Positions 45,114 through 54,330 of a stretch of DNA of 64,000 nt are shown here, piece by piece. The DNA is from Priestia megaterium (lineage in GTDB: Bacteria; Bacillota; Bacilli; Bacillales; Bacillaceae_H), in NCBI GenBank assembly GCA_008180335.1, contig VTEF01000003.1, positions 62,001 to 126,000 on the forward strand, in the 5' to 3' direction. The notes below the pieces were generated by a model. The model saw nothing but the letters and a program-made list of their open reading frames with translations, made no database searches and was not told the origin of the DNA. Position 1 is the stretch's first letter. Every line of letters starts with the position of its first letter. The translations under genes were made by a program, and so were the position numbers.

Positions 45114-45648
45114 TTTGTTTTTCATTAAGTACTTTTTTAGAAAGTGCTGCATACATCTTTACTTCAGCAAACAGCTCATCAATGGAAGAAGCCATTTGTT
45201 TTGTAATGACATCATCTCCTTTTGTGAAGTCGGTCGGATCGATGACTAATTGTTTTGCTAGTACATTCCCATAAAGTGCCCGGGCAACTGTTCTGACACT
45301 ATTTAAGGCATTAATGCCTCCCTTGCCTCCGCCGGCAACAGCTATTAGTCCCATTGGCTTATGGGCAAAATAACTGCTGTTCAAAAAGTCTAATGCATTT
45401 TTTAATGCACCGCTCATTGCTCCATGATATTCTGGTGTCGCTATTAAAATCGCATCTGCTTCTTCTACTGCATTTATTAACATCTTTACTTCTTTGGATT
45501 CATATTGATCAGCTCCTCCATTAAAGATAGGCAAGATTATTTCGCTTAAATCAATAAAGCTGCTTTGAAATCTGTTAGCCATCCATGTTGTCAATAGTGT
45601 AGTGCGCCCCTCTGTTCTTGGACTTCCATTTACGATTAAAACATTCAT
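45106..45648 (-). CDS. NAD(P)H-dependent FMN reductase
   Basis: A 180-residue flavodoxin-fold protein. VNGSPRTEGRTTLL is the FMN phosphate loop, ILIATPEYHGAMSGALKNALDFL is the conserved FMN_red motif, and IAVAGGGKGGINALNSVR follows. Members reduce FMN, quinones or azo compounds with NAD(P)H. AAAGGAG precedes ATG 45648. The overlap with the MFS gene indicates one operon, possibly handling a redox-active toxic compound. Confidence 0.88.
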   Translation of the reverse strand: MNVLIVNGSPRTEGRTTLLTTWMANRFQSSFIDLSEIILPIFNGGADQYESKEVKMLINAVEEADAILIATPEYHGAMSGALKNALDFLNSSYFAHKPMGLIAVAGGGKGGINALNSVRTVARALYGNVLAKQLVIDPTDFTKGDDVITKQMASSIDELFAEVKMYAALSKKVLNEKQNV

Positions 45649-45744
45649 TTTTTTTCGCTCCTTTAGTGTTTATATTCTTATTATAGAAAAAATTTACTTT
45701 TTCTCTATCATCTATTAGTCAGAGACAATCTACATAAAGAGGCT

Positions 45745-45785
45745 GAAAATAAAAAATAAAACCTACAACTAAAGTCGTAGGTTAA
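45745..45785 (-). terminator. Intrinsic terminator of the kinase-regulator operon
   Basis: AACCTACGACTTTAGTTGTAGGTT on the minus strand forms a stem with a TTTA loop, followed by TTATTTTTTATTTT. It overlaps the response-regulator stop. Confidence 0.8.
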
Positions 45786-46420
45786 TGAATGCCATTTTGT
45801 ACCGCATATAGCGCCGCCTGGGTACGATCCTGAACATCCAACTTTGAGAGAATGTTTGATACATGGGTTTTAACAGTTTTTTCAGTAATATAAAGTGAAG
45901 CTGCAATTTCTTTATTGCTTTTCCCGGTTGCAATTTCTTTTAATACTTCTTTTTCTCTTTTTGTAAGCGAATCTATTAGTTTAGGTTCTTGTTTCGTTCT
46001 CTTTGTGAGCCTGTTTAACAGATGAGTTGTCACTTTAGGGTCAAGTTGACTTTCTCCATTCATTACTTTTCGTATAGCTAATACAAGCTCATCAGGATTA
46101 CTCTCTTTTAGCTGGTAACTAGAAGCTCCTGCTTCTAGAGCAGGAATAACATGATCTTGATCAGAGAAGCTTGTCAGAATCACAATATGGATAAAAGGCT
46201 GGATAGCTTTTAACTGCTTTGTCGCCTCGATGCCATCAAGTATAGGCATTGATAGATCCATTAATAAAATATCTGGCTTTATTTTCTTTGCCAACTCAAC
46301 GGCTTCTTGGCCGTTAGAAGCTTCACCTACCACCTCAAAATCAGGCTGTGTTTGTAAAAAAAATACAAGGCCTTTGCGGACAACGTGGTGGTCATCTGCA
46401 ATTAAAATGCGTATTGTCAT
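45782..46420 (-). CDS. NarL/LuxR-family response regulator
   Basis: A 212-residue protein. The receiver domain has phosphorylation site Asp55 (ILLMDLSMP), acidic pair DD at 9-10 and Thr/Lys in ILTS...YQLKES. The LuxR-type HTH is SLTKREKEVLKEIATGKSNKEIAASLYITEKTVKTHVSNILSKLDVQDRTQA. It pairs with the sensor kinase immediately upstream (14-base gap), forming a two-component system of the YdfHI/LiaRS/NreBC type. Confidence 0.92.
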   Translation of the reverse strand: MTIRILIADDHHVVRKGLVFFLQTQPDFEVVGEASNGQEAVELAKKIKPDILLMDLSMPILDGIEATKQLKAIQPFIHIVILTSFSDQDHVIPALEAGASSYQLKESNPDELVLAIRKVMNGESQLDPKVTTHLLNRLTKRTKQEPKLIDSLTKREKEVLKEIATGKSNKEIAASLYITEKTVKTHVSNILSKLDVQDRTQAALYAVQNGIH

Positions 46421-46434
46421 CGTTATTCTCCTTT

Positions 46435-47550
46435 TTAAAGCGGAATTGTAACAGTAATTGTTGTTCCATTACCTATACTGCTTTCGACATTAAACGTACC
46501 AAAAAGACGCTTTACACGTTCGTTCATCGTTTTTAAACCTAATGTAGGAAGATTTACAGAAGGTTTATAGATAAAACCGCTACCTGCATCTCTAATTTTC
46601 ATTACAACACGATCTTTTTTCACAACTACACTGAGTGAAACATTTTTTGTATCAGCGTGTTTTCTGCAGTTATTAAAAGCTTCTTGCCCAACACGCCATA
46701 ATGTCTCTTCAACTACAGCTGGCAATACAGAAACTCCTTTAATTTCTTCTGTCACTTCTAAACCAAGCATTTGTCCGTAACTTTTTAATGCACTTACAAT
46801 TCCATTTTCTAATCCTTGTGGTCGGAGCTGCCAGATAAGAGCTTTCATCTCTACTTGAGCATGCTGAGCTGTTTCTTGAATCAAAGAAAAGGTATCTTTT
46901 AACTGCTGCTCTTTAGCGAGACTGCTACCCGCTTTAGCTGTAATATTGATTGAAAACAATAGTTGATTAACAGAATCATGCAAATCTTTAGCCAGACGAT
47001 TCCGTTCTTCAATTAGCTTTAATTCTTGTTCTTTTTCAGTTAACTTCACTCGCTTAATAGCCGTTCCTATTTGCAATGCTACTGACCCTAACATATCTAA
47101 TTCTGCTCGTTTAAAGTGAGCTTTCCGAGGTGCAGCTACATTAAGCAAGCCAAAGCGTTCATCTCCGGCTTGCAGCGGTACAGTTGCATGGTGTGTAATT
47201 CCGCAAGTATCTCCCCATTGATACGTAATCGAATCTTCTAAACGTTTACACTCCATAATATTAGACGCTTTTTGAAGCCGTCCATCCATATAACGATCTA
47301 TACACCAGCACGTGCCATTGCACATCGGCTGTGCCCCTTCATTTAATAGAGCGGGTGGCAATTGCTGTGCTGCAACCATTTCATGCTTTCCGTTTGTATC
47401 AATAAAAAAAATCCAACCTGTGTGCAGATCAGTGACTTCAAGAAGTTTCGTTAGAGCATCGTGGAGCATATCGTGTAAGTCAGTACCTTCATTTAGAATC
47501 TCTGCAATATCTTTTAAAATTTTGAGTTCTGAAATCGGTTGCTTTTCCAT
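46435..47550 (-). CDS. GAF-domain HisKA_3 sensor histidine kinase with a Cys cluster
   Basis: A 371-residue soluble kinase. The GAF domain (~12-165) contains the cluster CNGTCWC (Cys77, 81, 83), plus Cys101 and Cys116. HisKA_3 carries His191 in RLAKDLHDSVNQLLFSI, and the HATPase has LWRVGQEAFNNCRKHA and a VMKIRDAGSGF G box. Start ATG 47550 follows AGGTGATA; the upstream 15 codons lack a site. The absence of membrane spans and the Cys cluster suggest a cytoplasmic redox, metal or gas signal, as in NreB-type kinases (inference). It is co-transcribed with the response regulator. Confidence 0.88.
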   Translation of the reverse strand: MEKQPISELKILKDIAEILNEGTDLHDMLHDALTKLLEVTDLHTGWIFFIDTNGKHEMVAAQQLPPALLNEGAQPMCNGTCWCIDRYMDGRLQKASNIMECKRLEDSITYQWGDTCGITHHATVPLQAGDERFGLLNVAAPRKAHFKRAELDMLGSVALQIGTAIKRVKLTEKEQELKLIEERNRLAKDLHDSVNQLLFSINITAKAGSSLAKEQQLKDTFSLIQETAQHAQVEMKALIWQLRPQGLENGIVSALKSYGQMLGLEVTEEIKGVSVLPAVVEETLWRVGQEAFNNCRKHADTKNVSLSVVVKKDRVVMKIRDAGSGFIYKPSVNLPTLGLKTMNERVKRLFGTFNVESSIGNGTTITVTIPL

Positions 47551-47595
47551 GTTTATCACCTGTAAATTGACATTATTTGCTTGCAATTGTAACAC

Positions 47596-47919
47596 AATTC
47601 AATGTCATATTGTCCTCTTATTTAAAATTAAAAGCATACATTAACAACCTATCATGTCAATTTCTCTTACAAAATATATGACAGCATACGTTTCTATCCC
47701 GTGTTAAACGTCAAATGATAAAAAATATGTTAGAGTATTTAACAAGTAACTAGTATCTGCCTTTAAAACCAACTATACTACAATTAATTAAAGAAAAACT
47801 TATTAATAAATCAAGAAATGAAAATAAAATTTTATCATTCTATATTGATGAAAACGCTTCCAAAAATAATTTAATAGTGCTAAAATGAATTTAATTAAAA
47901 GAATAGGGATGTGATCAAA
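47596..47919. other. Intergenic divergent region, ~320 bp
   Basis: It separates the kinase operon from the plus-strand small genes. Apart from the cre-like site at 47849, nothing is recognised. Confidence 0.5.
47849..47862 (+). promoter_or_regulatory. cre-like (CcpA) site
   Basis: TGAAAACGCTTCCA matches the catabolite-responsive consensus TGWAANCGNTNWCA at nearly every position. It is 58 bases upstream of the first small-gene start. Confidence 0.55.
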
Positions 47920-48258
47920 ATGAGTAAATTGTTTTTAGAAGAATTAAAATATATTATCCAATGTGAGGTACCACTTACAAAATACCGATTAGAACAGCTA
48001 CAAGACAAATTTGATCAAAGTCCGGCTTTAATTTTTGAAATGTTTGAGCTCCTATTCGAAAAAAAGCACATTTTATTATTTGTTGATGATATTGAATCGG
48101 CTGTATATGACTATCTTATTAATCGAGAAATGGCAAATGAAAAAACATTTTATGGTGCTACGGTGTTCGTTGCCAACTTATTTGGTGAAACGCCTACATA
48201 TATAAAATTCAAAGTAAATAAATACAGAACATCTGTTATTTCTAATATAAGTGCTTAA
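47920..48258 (+). CDS. Hypothetical protein (112 aa), helical
   Basis: A 112-residue acidic protein, MSKLFLEELKYIIQCEVPLTKYRLEQLQDKF at the start. ATG 47920 follows an AGGGATGTGA-type site. No domain is recognised; the C-terminus (ATVFVANLFGETPTYIKFKVNKYRTSV) is more beta-like. It is followed by a terminator and then another small unknown gene. The cre-like site upstream suggests glucose-responsive expression. Confidence 0.6.
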   Translation: MSKLFLEELKYIIQCEVPLTKYRLEQLQDKFDQSPALIFEMFELLFEKKHILLFVDDIESAVYDYLINREMANEKTFYGATVFVANLFGETPTYIKFKVNKYRTSVISNISA

Positions 48259-48279
48259 TAGAAATTATACTTTATTTTA

Positions 48280-48312
48280 AAGAGAAATCCTTTATACAGG
48301 ATTTCTTTTTTA
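48280..48312 (+). terminator. Intrinsic terminator
   Basis: AGAAATCCT / AGGATTTCT with a 6-base loop and six T, 22 bases past the first small gene. Confidence 0.8.
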
Positions 48313-48344
48313 CAATATAAATGATTAAGGAGGATGATCATTAT

Positions 48345-48620
48345 ATGAGGACCATGTTTTTAATAGACAGTTACTTCTTTCTTGAAAAACAAGTACAAGA
48401 ATATATGAGGTCATTGTTAGTGAAAACACCTGAACAAGTTGTTCATTATTTTGAAAAACAAATAGCTAAGTACAACCTGTTACTAAAAAGAAAATGCGCT
48501 TATCCAGACAGTGTCATTACCTCCATACAACATCTTATCCAAGAATATTCTTCCGCTATTATAAAAGTCAAAAAGTACATGACTTATCAACAAAATCTCC
48601 AATTACTTAATAGAATTTAA
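48345..48620 (+). CDS. Hypothetical protein (91 aa), helical
   Basis: A 91-residue, mostly helical protein, MRTMFLIDSYFFLEKQVQEYMRSLLVKTPEQVV at the start. AAGGAGG lies eleven bases before ATG 48345; an earlier in-frame ATG (48321) precedes that site and is unlikely. The aromatic/hydrophobic heptads suggest a helical bundle. No family is recognised. Confidence 0.6.
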   Translation: MRTMFLIDSYFFLEKQVQEYMRSLLVKTPEQVVHYFEKQIAKYNLLLKRKCAYPDSVITSIQHLIQEYSSAIIKVKKYMTYQQNLQLLNRI

Positions 48621-48627
48621 TATCATT

Positions 48628-48662
48628 AAAAAGACTACTTCAGGCGAAGTAGTCTTTTTAAT
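48628..48662. terminator. Bidirectional intrinsic terminator
   Basis: AAAAAGACTACTTC / GAAGTAGTCTTTTT is a perfect stem with a 4-base loop between two convergent genes, the 91-aa gene and ilvD. Confidence 0.9.
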
Positions 48663-48666
48663 GATA

Positions 48667-50343
48667 TTAAAATTTCATAATTCCACCAGTACTCGCAGAT
48701 GTAACAAGCTTAGAATAACGAGCTAAATAACCTGTTTTCACTTTTGGTTCAAAGCCTTTCCAGTTTGCTTTGCGCGCTTTCCATTCTTCTTCAGGTACTT
48801 GAACATCGATTCGGCGTTCTTCAATATCAATAACAATATGATCACCATTTTCCACAAATGCAAGCGGGCCACCTTCTGCTGCTTCCGGAGATGCGTGTCC
48901 AATTGATATGCCGCGGGATGCCCCAGAGAAACGTCCATCCGTTAATAATGCTACTTTTGCACCTAGCCCCATACCCATAATTTGTGAAGTTGGAGCTAAC
49001 ATCTCCGGCATTCCAGGTCCACCTTTTGGCCCTTCATAGCGAATAATGACTACGTGCCCTTCTTTCACCTTGCCGTTTGCAATACCATGCAATGCTTCAT
49101 CTTGTGAATCGAATACAATCGCTGGCCCTTCATGGCGGGTTATGCCATCTTGAACCCCTCCTGTTTTGATGATTGCACCATCTGGAGCAAGATTGCCAAA
49201 TAATACAGCAAGTCCGCCTTTTTCAGTAAATGGATTATCAATCGGACGGATTACATTGTAGTCTTTCACATCACATCCTGCAATGTTTTCACCTAATGTT
49301 TGACCTGTAACTGTCATCGTATCAAGGTGCAGCGTTCCTTCTTTTTTAGATAATTCATTTAATGCTGCTGACACTCCGCCGGCTTCATGCAAATCTTCAA
49401 TAAATACATCTGAAGCTGGAGCAAGCTTTGATAGATGAGGTACACGAGATGCCACTTCATTAATGCGTTCTAGCGGATAATCAATCTCTGCTTCATTCGC
49501 AAGCGCGAGTGTATGCAACACTGTATTTGTTGAACCGCCAAGTGCCATATCTAAAGCAAATGCATTATCAATTGCTTTTTCTGTTACAATATCGCGTGGT
49601 TTTAAATCTAATTTAATCAATTCCATTAGCTGCTTCGCTGATTTTTTAACGAATTCTTTGCGTTCAGGTGCAACCGCTAAGATTGTTCCGTTACCAGGTA
49701 AAGCTAGTCCTAAAGCTTCTGCTAGGCAGTTCATCGAGTTTGCTGTAAACATACCCGAACATGATCCGCAAGTTGGACAGCCAAATTGCTCTAATTCCAG
49801 CAAGCCTTTATCATCTAGTTTTCCAGCTTGATAAGCTCCAACCCCTTCAAATACAGAAGAAAGAGAAATTTTTCGTCCATCACTTGTTCTCCCTGCTTTC
49901 ATAGGTCCACCGCTTACGAAAACTGTTGGGATATTTAATCGTAATGAGGCCATTAACATACCTGGTGTAATTTTATCGCAGTTTGGGATACAAACCATTC
50001 CATCAAACCAGTGGGCAGATACAACTGTTTCTACTGAGTCGGCAATAATTTCGCGGCTAGGCAATGAGTAGCGCATTCCAATATGCCCCATTGCAATTCC
50101 ATCATCAACACCGATTGTATTCATTTCAAATGGAACGCCACCGGCTTCGCGAATTGCATCTTTTACGATTTTACCAAACTCTTGTAAGTGAACATGACCT
50201 GGTACAATATCAATATATGAATTTACTACCGCAATAAACGGCTTATTAAAATCTTCTTCCTTTACACCTGCTGCCCGCAATAAACTGCGATGAGGTGCTC
50301 TGTCGAATCCTTTTTTGATCATGTTGCTTCTTAATTCTGCCAC
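48667..50343 (-). CDS. ilvD: Dihydroxy-acid dehydratase
   Basis: A 558-residue protein, exactly the usual Bacillus IlvD length when started at GTG 50343 (GGAGGG seven bases upstream; reads [27 protein letters not shown]). Fe-S ligands are in [13 protein letters not shown] and [13 protein letters not shown], and the C-terminal active-site Ser region is [12 protein letters not shown]. The enzyme converts dihydroxy-isovalerate and dihydroxy-methylvalerate to the 2-oxo acids of valine and isoleucine synthesis. It is monocistronic, away from the ilv-leu operon. The upstream region has a promoter-like pair and a weak CodY-like box. Confidence 0.96.
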   Translation of the reverse strand: MAELRSNMIKKGFDRAPHRSLLRAAGVKEEDFNKPFIAVVNSYIDIVPGHVHLQEFGKIVKDAIREAGGVPFEMNTIGVDDGIAMGHIGMRYSLPSREIIADSVETVVSAHWFDGMVCIPNCDKITPGMLMASLRLNIPTVFVSGGPMKAGRTSDGRKISLSSVFEGVGAYQAGKLDDKGLLELEQFGCPTCGSCSGMFTANSMNCLAEALGLALPGNGTILAVAPERKEFVKKSAKQLMELIKLDLKPRDIVTEKAIDNAFALDMALGGSTNTVLHTLALANEAEIDYPLERINEVASRVPHLSKLAPASDVFIEDLHEAGGVSAALNELSKKEGTLHLDTMTVTGQTLGENIAGCDVKDYNVIRPIDNPFTEKGGLAVLFGNLAPDGAIIKTGGVQDGITRHEGPAIVFDSQDEALHGIANGKVKEGHVVIIRYEGPKGGPGMPEMLAPTSQIMGMGLGAKVALLTDGRFSGASRGISIGHASPEAAEGGPLAFVENGDHIVIDIEERRIDVQVPEEEWKARKANWKGFEPKVKTGYLARYSKLVTSASTGGIMKF

Positions 50344-50383
50344 AATAATTCCCTCCGTATTCAAAACACTATCAAAAAATATA

Positions 50384-50398
50384 ATCTTTCAAATTATT
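50384..50398 (-). promoter_or_regulatory. Weak CodY-box-like sequence before ilvD
   Basis: On the minus strand AATTGTTTAATAATT resembles the CodY consensus AATTTTCWGAAAATT with about four mismatches. It lies just downstream of the predicted promoter, where repression would work. The match is weak; it is reported because ilvD is a known CodY target in Bacillus. Confidence 0.3.
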
Positions 50399-50422
50399 AA
50401 ACAATTTTTAATATAAATACTA

Positions 50423-50451
50423 ATTTAGCAAATAACAGTACCATTTGTAAA
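50423..50451 (-). promoter_or_regulatory. Predicted sigma-A promoter of ilvD
   Basis: TTTACA, a 17-base spacer and CTAAAT on the minus strand, 80-108 bases upstream of the GTG start. Confidence 0.45.
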
Positions 50452-50638
50452 GGTTTATGACAAAATAATCATTTTTATCTTAAAATAGAAAAAAATTGAT
50501 TGTTTTTTCAGGAATTAATATCCATATATTCCTTTTTTAACCTAAGGTGTCTAAAATGATTGAGCCAATGAACAGTTATAGCAGAGCATAATGAAAAAAC
50601 TACTGATTGAAGCTTTATTAGAAGTATTAAGGAAATAG

Positions 50639-50680
50639 AAAAAACCTCTTCCTGCCTGCTTAATAGACAAAAAGAGGTTT
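50639..50680 (-). terminator. Intrinsic terminator of ppaC
   Basis: AAACCTCTT / AAGAGGTTT closes a ~20-base loop, followed by TTTTC on the minus strand. It lies 15 bases past the ppaC stop; the remaining ilvD-ppaC gap holds no gene. Confidence 0.7.
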
Positions 50681-50694
50681 TTGAATCGCTAATC

Positions 50695-51621
50695 TTATGC
50701 AAATACAGAAGTTAATACAGGAACAACTTGTTTCTTACGTGATACAACACCTTTTAATAATGCTGTATTGTTTTCTAATTTAACATCGTAAGCTTCTTCA
50801 ACTTTTGAAGCTGCAGAACCTAGTGCTACAGCAGTAGAGTCGCTATTTAAAATGTCCGTAACGACTAGAAGGAATAAGTCTAATCCTTTCTCTTCTACCG
50901 TTTTAGCAATTACTTCTTCAATTTCAGCTTTACGCACAAGTACATCATTAACGTCAATTGCATTAACTTGTGCAATTTCTACTTTGCTAGAACCCATGCT
51001 GAACTCTTTTGCATCAAGAGAAATTAACTGACTAGCTGTTTTATCACTTAGGTCTGCACCTGCTTTTAACATTGCTAATCCATACTCTTCAACATCAACA
51101 CCAGCAATTTCCGCTAATTCGCGAGCTGCCGCAACATCTTGTTCTGTGCAAGTTGGAGATTTAAATAATAATGAATCAGAGATAATAGCTGATAGCATAA
51201 GGCCAGCAATATTCGGCTCGATTTTTACTCCATTTTCTTTGTATAACTTGTTTAAAATTGTTGCTGTACAACCAACTGGTTCAGCGCGATAGTATAAAGG
51301 ATCTGCTGTTTCAAAGTTTGCAATACGGTGGTGATCAATTACTTCTAATACACGAACTTGATCAATATCATTGGCACTTTGCTGGCGTTCGTTGTGATCG
51401 ACTAAAATAACTTCTTTTGCTTCTTTTGATACTTCGTCAACAAAACGTGGCAGTTCTGCATTAAACTTCTCTAATGCAAATTGTGTTTCGCCATTGATTT
51501 CGCCTAGACGAATTGCCTCTGCATTTAGTCCAAGTTTATTTTTTAAATCAGCGTATGCAATCGCAGAACAAATTGTATCTGTATCTGGATTTTTATGTCC
51601 GAAAATTAATACTTTTTCCAT
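50695..51621 (-). CDS. ppaC: Manganese-dependent inorganic pyrophosphatase
   Basis: A 308-residue DHH-family enzyme. [20 protein letters not shown] holds His7, Asp11 and Asp13, ILVDHNER follows, and [11 protein letters not shown] is the DHH motif. [11 protein letters not shown] and the C-terminal VPVLTSVFA with SRKKQ(V)VP (Lys/Arg substrate residues) complete the family II PPase pattern. It hydrolyses pyrophosphate in the cytosol and uses Mn2+. AAGGAG precedes ATG 51621. It is a single gene with its own terminator. Confidence 0.96.
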   Translation of the reverse strand: MEKVLIFGHKNPDTDTICSAIAYADLKNKLGLNAEAIRLGEINGETQFALEKFNAELPRFVDEVSKEAKEVILVDHNERQQSANDIDQVRVLEVIDHHRIANFETADPLYYRAEPVGCTATILNKLYKENGVKIEPNIAGLMLSAIISDSLLFKSPTCTEQDVAAARELAEIAGVDVEEYGLAMLKAGADLSDKTASQLISLDAKEFSMGSSKVEIAQVNAIDVNDVLVRKAEIEEVIAKTVEEKGLDLFLLVVTDILNSDSTAVALGSAASKVEEAYDVKLENNTALLKGVVSRKKQVVPVLTSVFA

Positions 51622-51974
51622 GCTATTCTCTCCTTCTTAGCTATGTAAATATATTTCTTACACAAACAAAATAACAGAGTATACGTTTATGTAACATTGA
51701 CATTTTAACATAAAGTTTTATATTATTTTTGATTTTTATTGAAAATTATCTTATTTCCACTAACAATTCCTGTTTAAAAGGTATGAATACAAGGAATTGC
51801 ATGTTAATGATTAAAAAATGCTCCACTATAAAAAATAAATCATGCTATGATGAACATGATCTATTTTTTCCTTATAAACTTTACTTTTATATGAATATTT
51901 TAGTGTCACACATCAATAATTTGATAGGCTCTATTTAGCAAGAATGAGCCATTAGGAAAATTTGAGCTTGTGAA
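51622..51974. other. Intergenic, ~350 bp
   Basis: AT-rich ppaC upstream region. The open frame at 51729-51938 lacks a ribosome binding site and a recognisable composition. Nothing else is seen. Confidence 0.45.
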
Positions 51975-52253
51975 TTATTTTAAGGTAAAATCATACTTTT
52001 TATTAATTCGTTCTGCAATCTCCTTTAAAAAGTTTTCTACGGTCATATTTTCTATTTCACGTGTATACCATGCTAACTTTGCGCCGCGATGTTTACGTTT
52101 ATAATGGACTTCTTTCGGCCAATATGATCCTGTCGCATATGTATAGTCAAAATGAATATATAATTGATGGTTTTCTGGACATTCAAGAAGAACTTTATAA
52201 TTGGGATTTTTACCATCCTTTTCCAACTTCACTTTTTTAATTTTACTAATCAT
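51975..52253 (-). CDS. Hypothetical protein (92 aa)
   Basis: A 92-residue basic protein with a beta-rich first half (KKVKLEKDGKNPNYKVLLECPENHQLYIHFDYTYATGS) and a helical end (VENFLKEIAERINKKYDF). ATG 52253 has a GGAGG site upstream (GAGGAAGAC region). It looks like a real small gene; I do not recognise the family. Single gene. Confidence 0.6.
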   Translation of the reverse strand: MISKIKKVKLEKDGKNPNYKVLLECPENHQLYIHFDYTYATGSYWPKEVHYKRKHRGAKLAWYTREIENMTVENFLKEIAERINKKYDFTLK

Positions 52254-52411
52254 TGTCTTCCTCCATTTATATTATTTTTAGAAAGCTGTTTAGTTAATGA
52301 TTGTATGAGAAATTAGAAAAATCCCACTTTTGCAAGGAAGAATAAGAGGAATCTTCTTGAAAGCTTCAGCTGCTTTTCTTCCTTATGTTTTTATTATATC
52401 GTAAAAACAGA

Positions 52412-52450
52412 AAAATAGGAAAAATGAAATTTAATTCATTTTTCCTATTG
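52412..52450 (-). terminator. Intrinsic terminator of the aminotransferase gene
   Basis: AATAGGAAAAATGAA / TTCATTTTTCCTATT is a perfect 15-bp stem with a T-rich minus-strand tail, ~70 bases past the stop. Confidence 0.8.
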
Positions 52451-52518
52451 AATAAAATAATGGATTTATCCTGCTATTAGCAAATAGTAAATCATTGGCT
52501 GATTAACGTTTTCATTTA

Positions 52519-53589
52519 TTACACTTCTACAGACCATCCAAACGGGTCTTCCACTGTCCCATTTTGTATACCAGTTAGAGTGTCATACAGTTTTTTTGAA
52601 ACTTCACCTGTTTGTCCGTGATTAATTATCATTGCTTCGTTATTCCAAAACAGTTCACCGATTGGTGAGATAACAGCTGCTGTTCCCGTACCAAATGCCT
52701 CTTCAAGTTTACCGTCTAAATATGCTTGTTTAATCTCATCCATTGAAATGCGGCGCTCAGTTACTGGGACATTCCAATGCTGAAGCAATTGAATAATCGA
52801 TTTACGTGTAATTCCTTCTAAAATACTGCCGTTAACTGACGGCGTAACCACTTCACCGTTAATTTTAAAGAAAATATTCATGCTTCCTACTTCTTCAATA
52901 TATTTTCTTTCCACTCCGTCTAACCAAAGAACTTGTGAATACCCTCTTTCCCCTGACAGTTGCTGTGCTTTAAGGCTAGCAGCATAGTTTCCACCTGTTT
53001 TTGCCGTACCAGTTCCACCCGCAACAGCGCGAACAAACTCGCTTTCAACTGCAATCTTAACCGGAGCAATCCCTTCTTTATAGTAAGATCCAACAGGAGA
53101 TAAAATAATAATAAATTGATAGCGTCCTGAAGGAGCTACTCCTAAATAAGGTTCAGTAGAAATAATAAATGGACGAATATATAAAGACGTACCTTCTGTT
53201 GTCGGGATCCATTCACGATCTATTTGAATGAGCTGCTTTAACGCTTCTAATGCAAGCTCTTCATCTATATACGGGATACATAGACGTTCATTTGATTTGT
53301 TAAGGCGCTTGAAGTTTTGATCTGGTCTGAATAAAAGCACCTGCTCATTTTTTGTGACGTAAGCTTTTAATCCTTCAAAGACTGATTGCCCATAGTGAAA
53401 AATCATTGATGCAGGATCTAGTGCAATCGGTTGGTACGGGACAATTCGCGGATCATGCCAACCCTGACCTGCTGTATAGTCCATAATGAACATGTGATCT
53501 GTAAATACTTTACCAAATTCTAATTGATCTGTGTGTGGTTTTTCTTTTTTTGTTTCACTTAATGTTACATTAATATTGTAATTCGTCAT
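52519..53589 (-). CDS. ilvE: Branched-chain amino acid aminotransferase
   Basis: A 356-residue class IV PLP enzyme. It has IFHYGQSVFEGLKAY near the start, the PLP Lys in GTGTAKTGGNYAAS, LWLDGVERKYIEEVGSMNIF and EAFGTGTAAVISPIGEL. It interconverts Leu/Ile/Val with their 2-oxo acids. The length fits the IlvK/YbgE group of Bacillus. A CodY-like box lies ~100 bases upstream. Single gene with its own terminator. Confidence 0.94.
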   Translation of the reverse strand: MTNYNINVTLSETKKEKPHTDQLEFGKVFTDHMFIMDYTAGQGWHDPRIVPYQPIALDPASMIFHYGQSVFEGLKAYVTKNEQVLLFRPDQNFKRLNKSNERLCIPYIDEELALEALKQLIQIDREWIPTTEGTSLYIRPFIISTEPYLGVAPSGRYQFIIILSPVGSYYKEGIAPVKIAVESEFVRAVAGGTGTAKTGGNYAASLKAQQLSGERGYSQVLWLDGVERKYIEEVGSMNIFFKINGEVVTPSVNGSILEGITRKSIIQLLQHWNVPVTERRISMDEIKQAYLDGKLEEAFGTGTAAVISPIGELFWNNEAMIINHGQTGEVSKKLYDTLTGIQNGTVEDPFGWSVEV

Positions 53590-53691
53590 GGTTGTTTCTC
53601 CTTGCTCTTTGTATTTACGGGTTTTCGATAAACCTCTATATAAAATACATTGTACAACTATATGGAAGACTGTAACAATAGGTAAAGATGA

Positions 53692-53706
53692 AAAATTCTA
53701 AAAATT
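53692..53706 (-). promoter_or_regulatory. CodY-box-like sequence before ilvE
   Basis: The minus strand reads AATTTTTAGAATTTT, 12 of 15 matches to AATTTTCWGAAAATT, about 103 bases upstream of the start. YbgE-type aminotransferases are CodY targets in B. subtilis. Confidence 0.45.
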
Positions 53707-53844
53707 TTTATATTAAAATATATTTAAGGTTCTGTTTCGAGATTCGCTCCACTCAGCCGTTTGGTACTATTCTTTTCATCATTCTACAAATGCAATGACA
53801 AACATAATGAAATTCATGCAGTTCTGCATATTCTCACTTTGAAA

Positions 53845-54330
53845 TCACAACCCAATTTTCACTCTTAATTTTCTATCTTTAATGATAAAACTTTTTATAT
53901 TCCCCACAGGTATCATTTTGATTTTATCAATTTCGTTTAAGTTGATATGGATTTGTTGATTTTCATAAGTTGCAACTGGCGGCTTATGAAATATTTTTCT
54001 GTTAAGCCATTTTTGATTGGTTGGTTTCATGTTTTTGATCTCAAACAACAAGATTCTTTGGTTTGCTTGGAGCGGCCGCAAAACAATTTCAAACGGAATT
54101 TTTAATAAAAACTTTTTGACAATTCCACTTACATGAATAACGTCACCATGAAAAGAAATGGCAAATTGCTGAATTTGATCTTGTTTGCTCATTTGTTTTT
54201 GAAAAATGCACATAAGCATATGCGATGTAATGGGAATCGTCACACCTCCTTCCGCTATTTTTTCTTTCATTTTCGTCTGCATATCATCACTTATAACATC
54301 ATGTAATTTTCTCTGTACCCATTCTTTCAT
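53845..54330 (-). CDS. Hypothetical protein (161 aa)
   Basis: A 161-residue protein with a helical N-terminus (EWVQRKLHDVISDDMQTKMKEKIAEGGVTIPITSHML) and a beta-rich remainder in which FHGDVIHVSGIVKKFLLKIPFEIVLRPLQ alternates like a lipid-binding or LmeA-type sheet. There is no signal peptide. GGAGGTG sits five bases before ATG 54330. It looks conserved, but I cannot name the family. Confidence 0.6.
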   Translation of the reverse strand: MKEWVQRKLHDVISDDMQTKMKEKIAEGGVTIPITSHMLMCIFQKQMSKQDQIQQFAISFHGDVIHVSGIVKKFLLKIPFEIVLRPLQANQRILLFEIKNMKPTNQKWLNRKIFHKPPVATYENQQIHINLNEIDKIKMIPVGNIKSFIIKDRKLRVKIGL

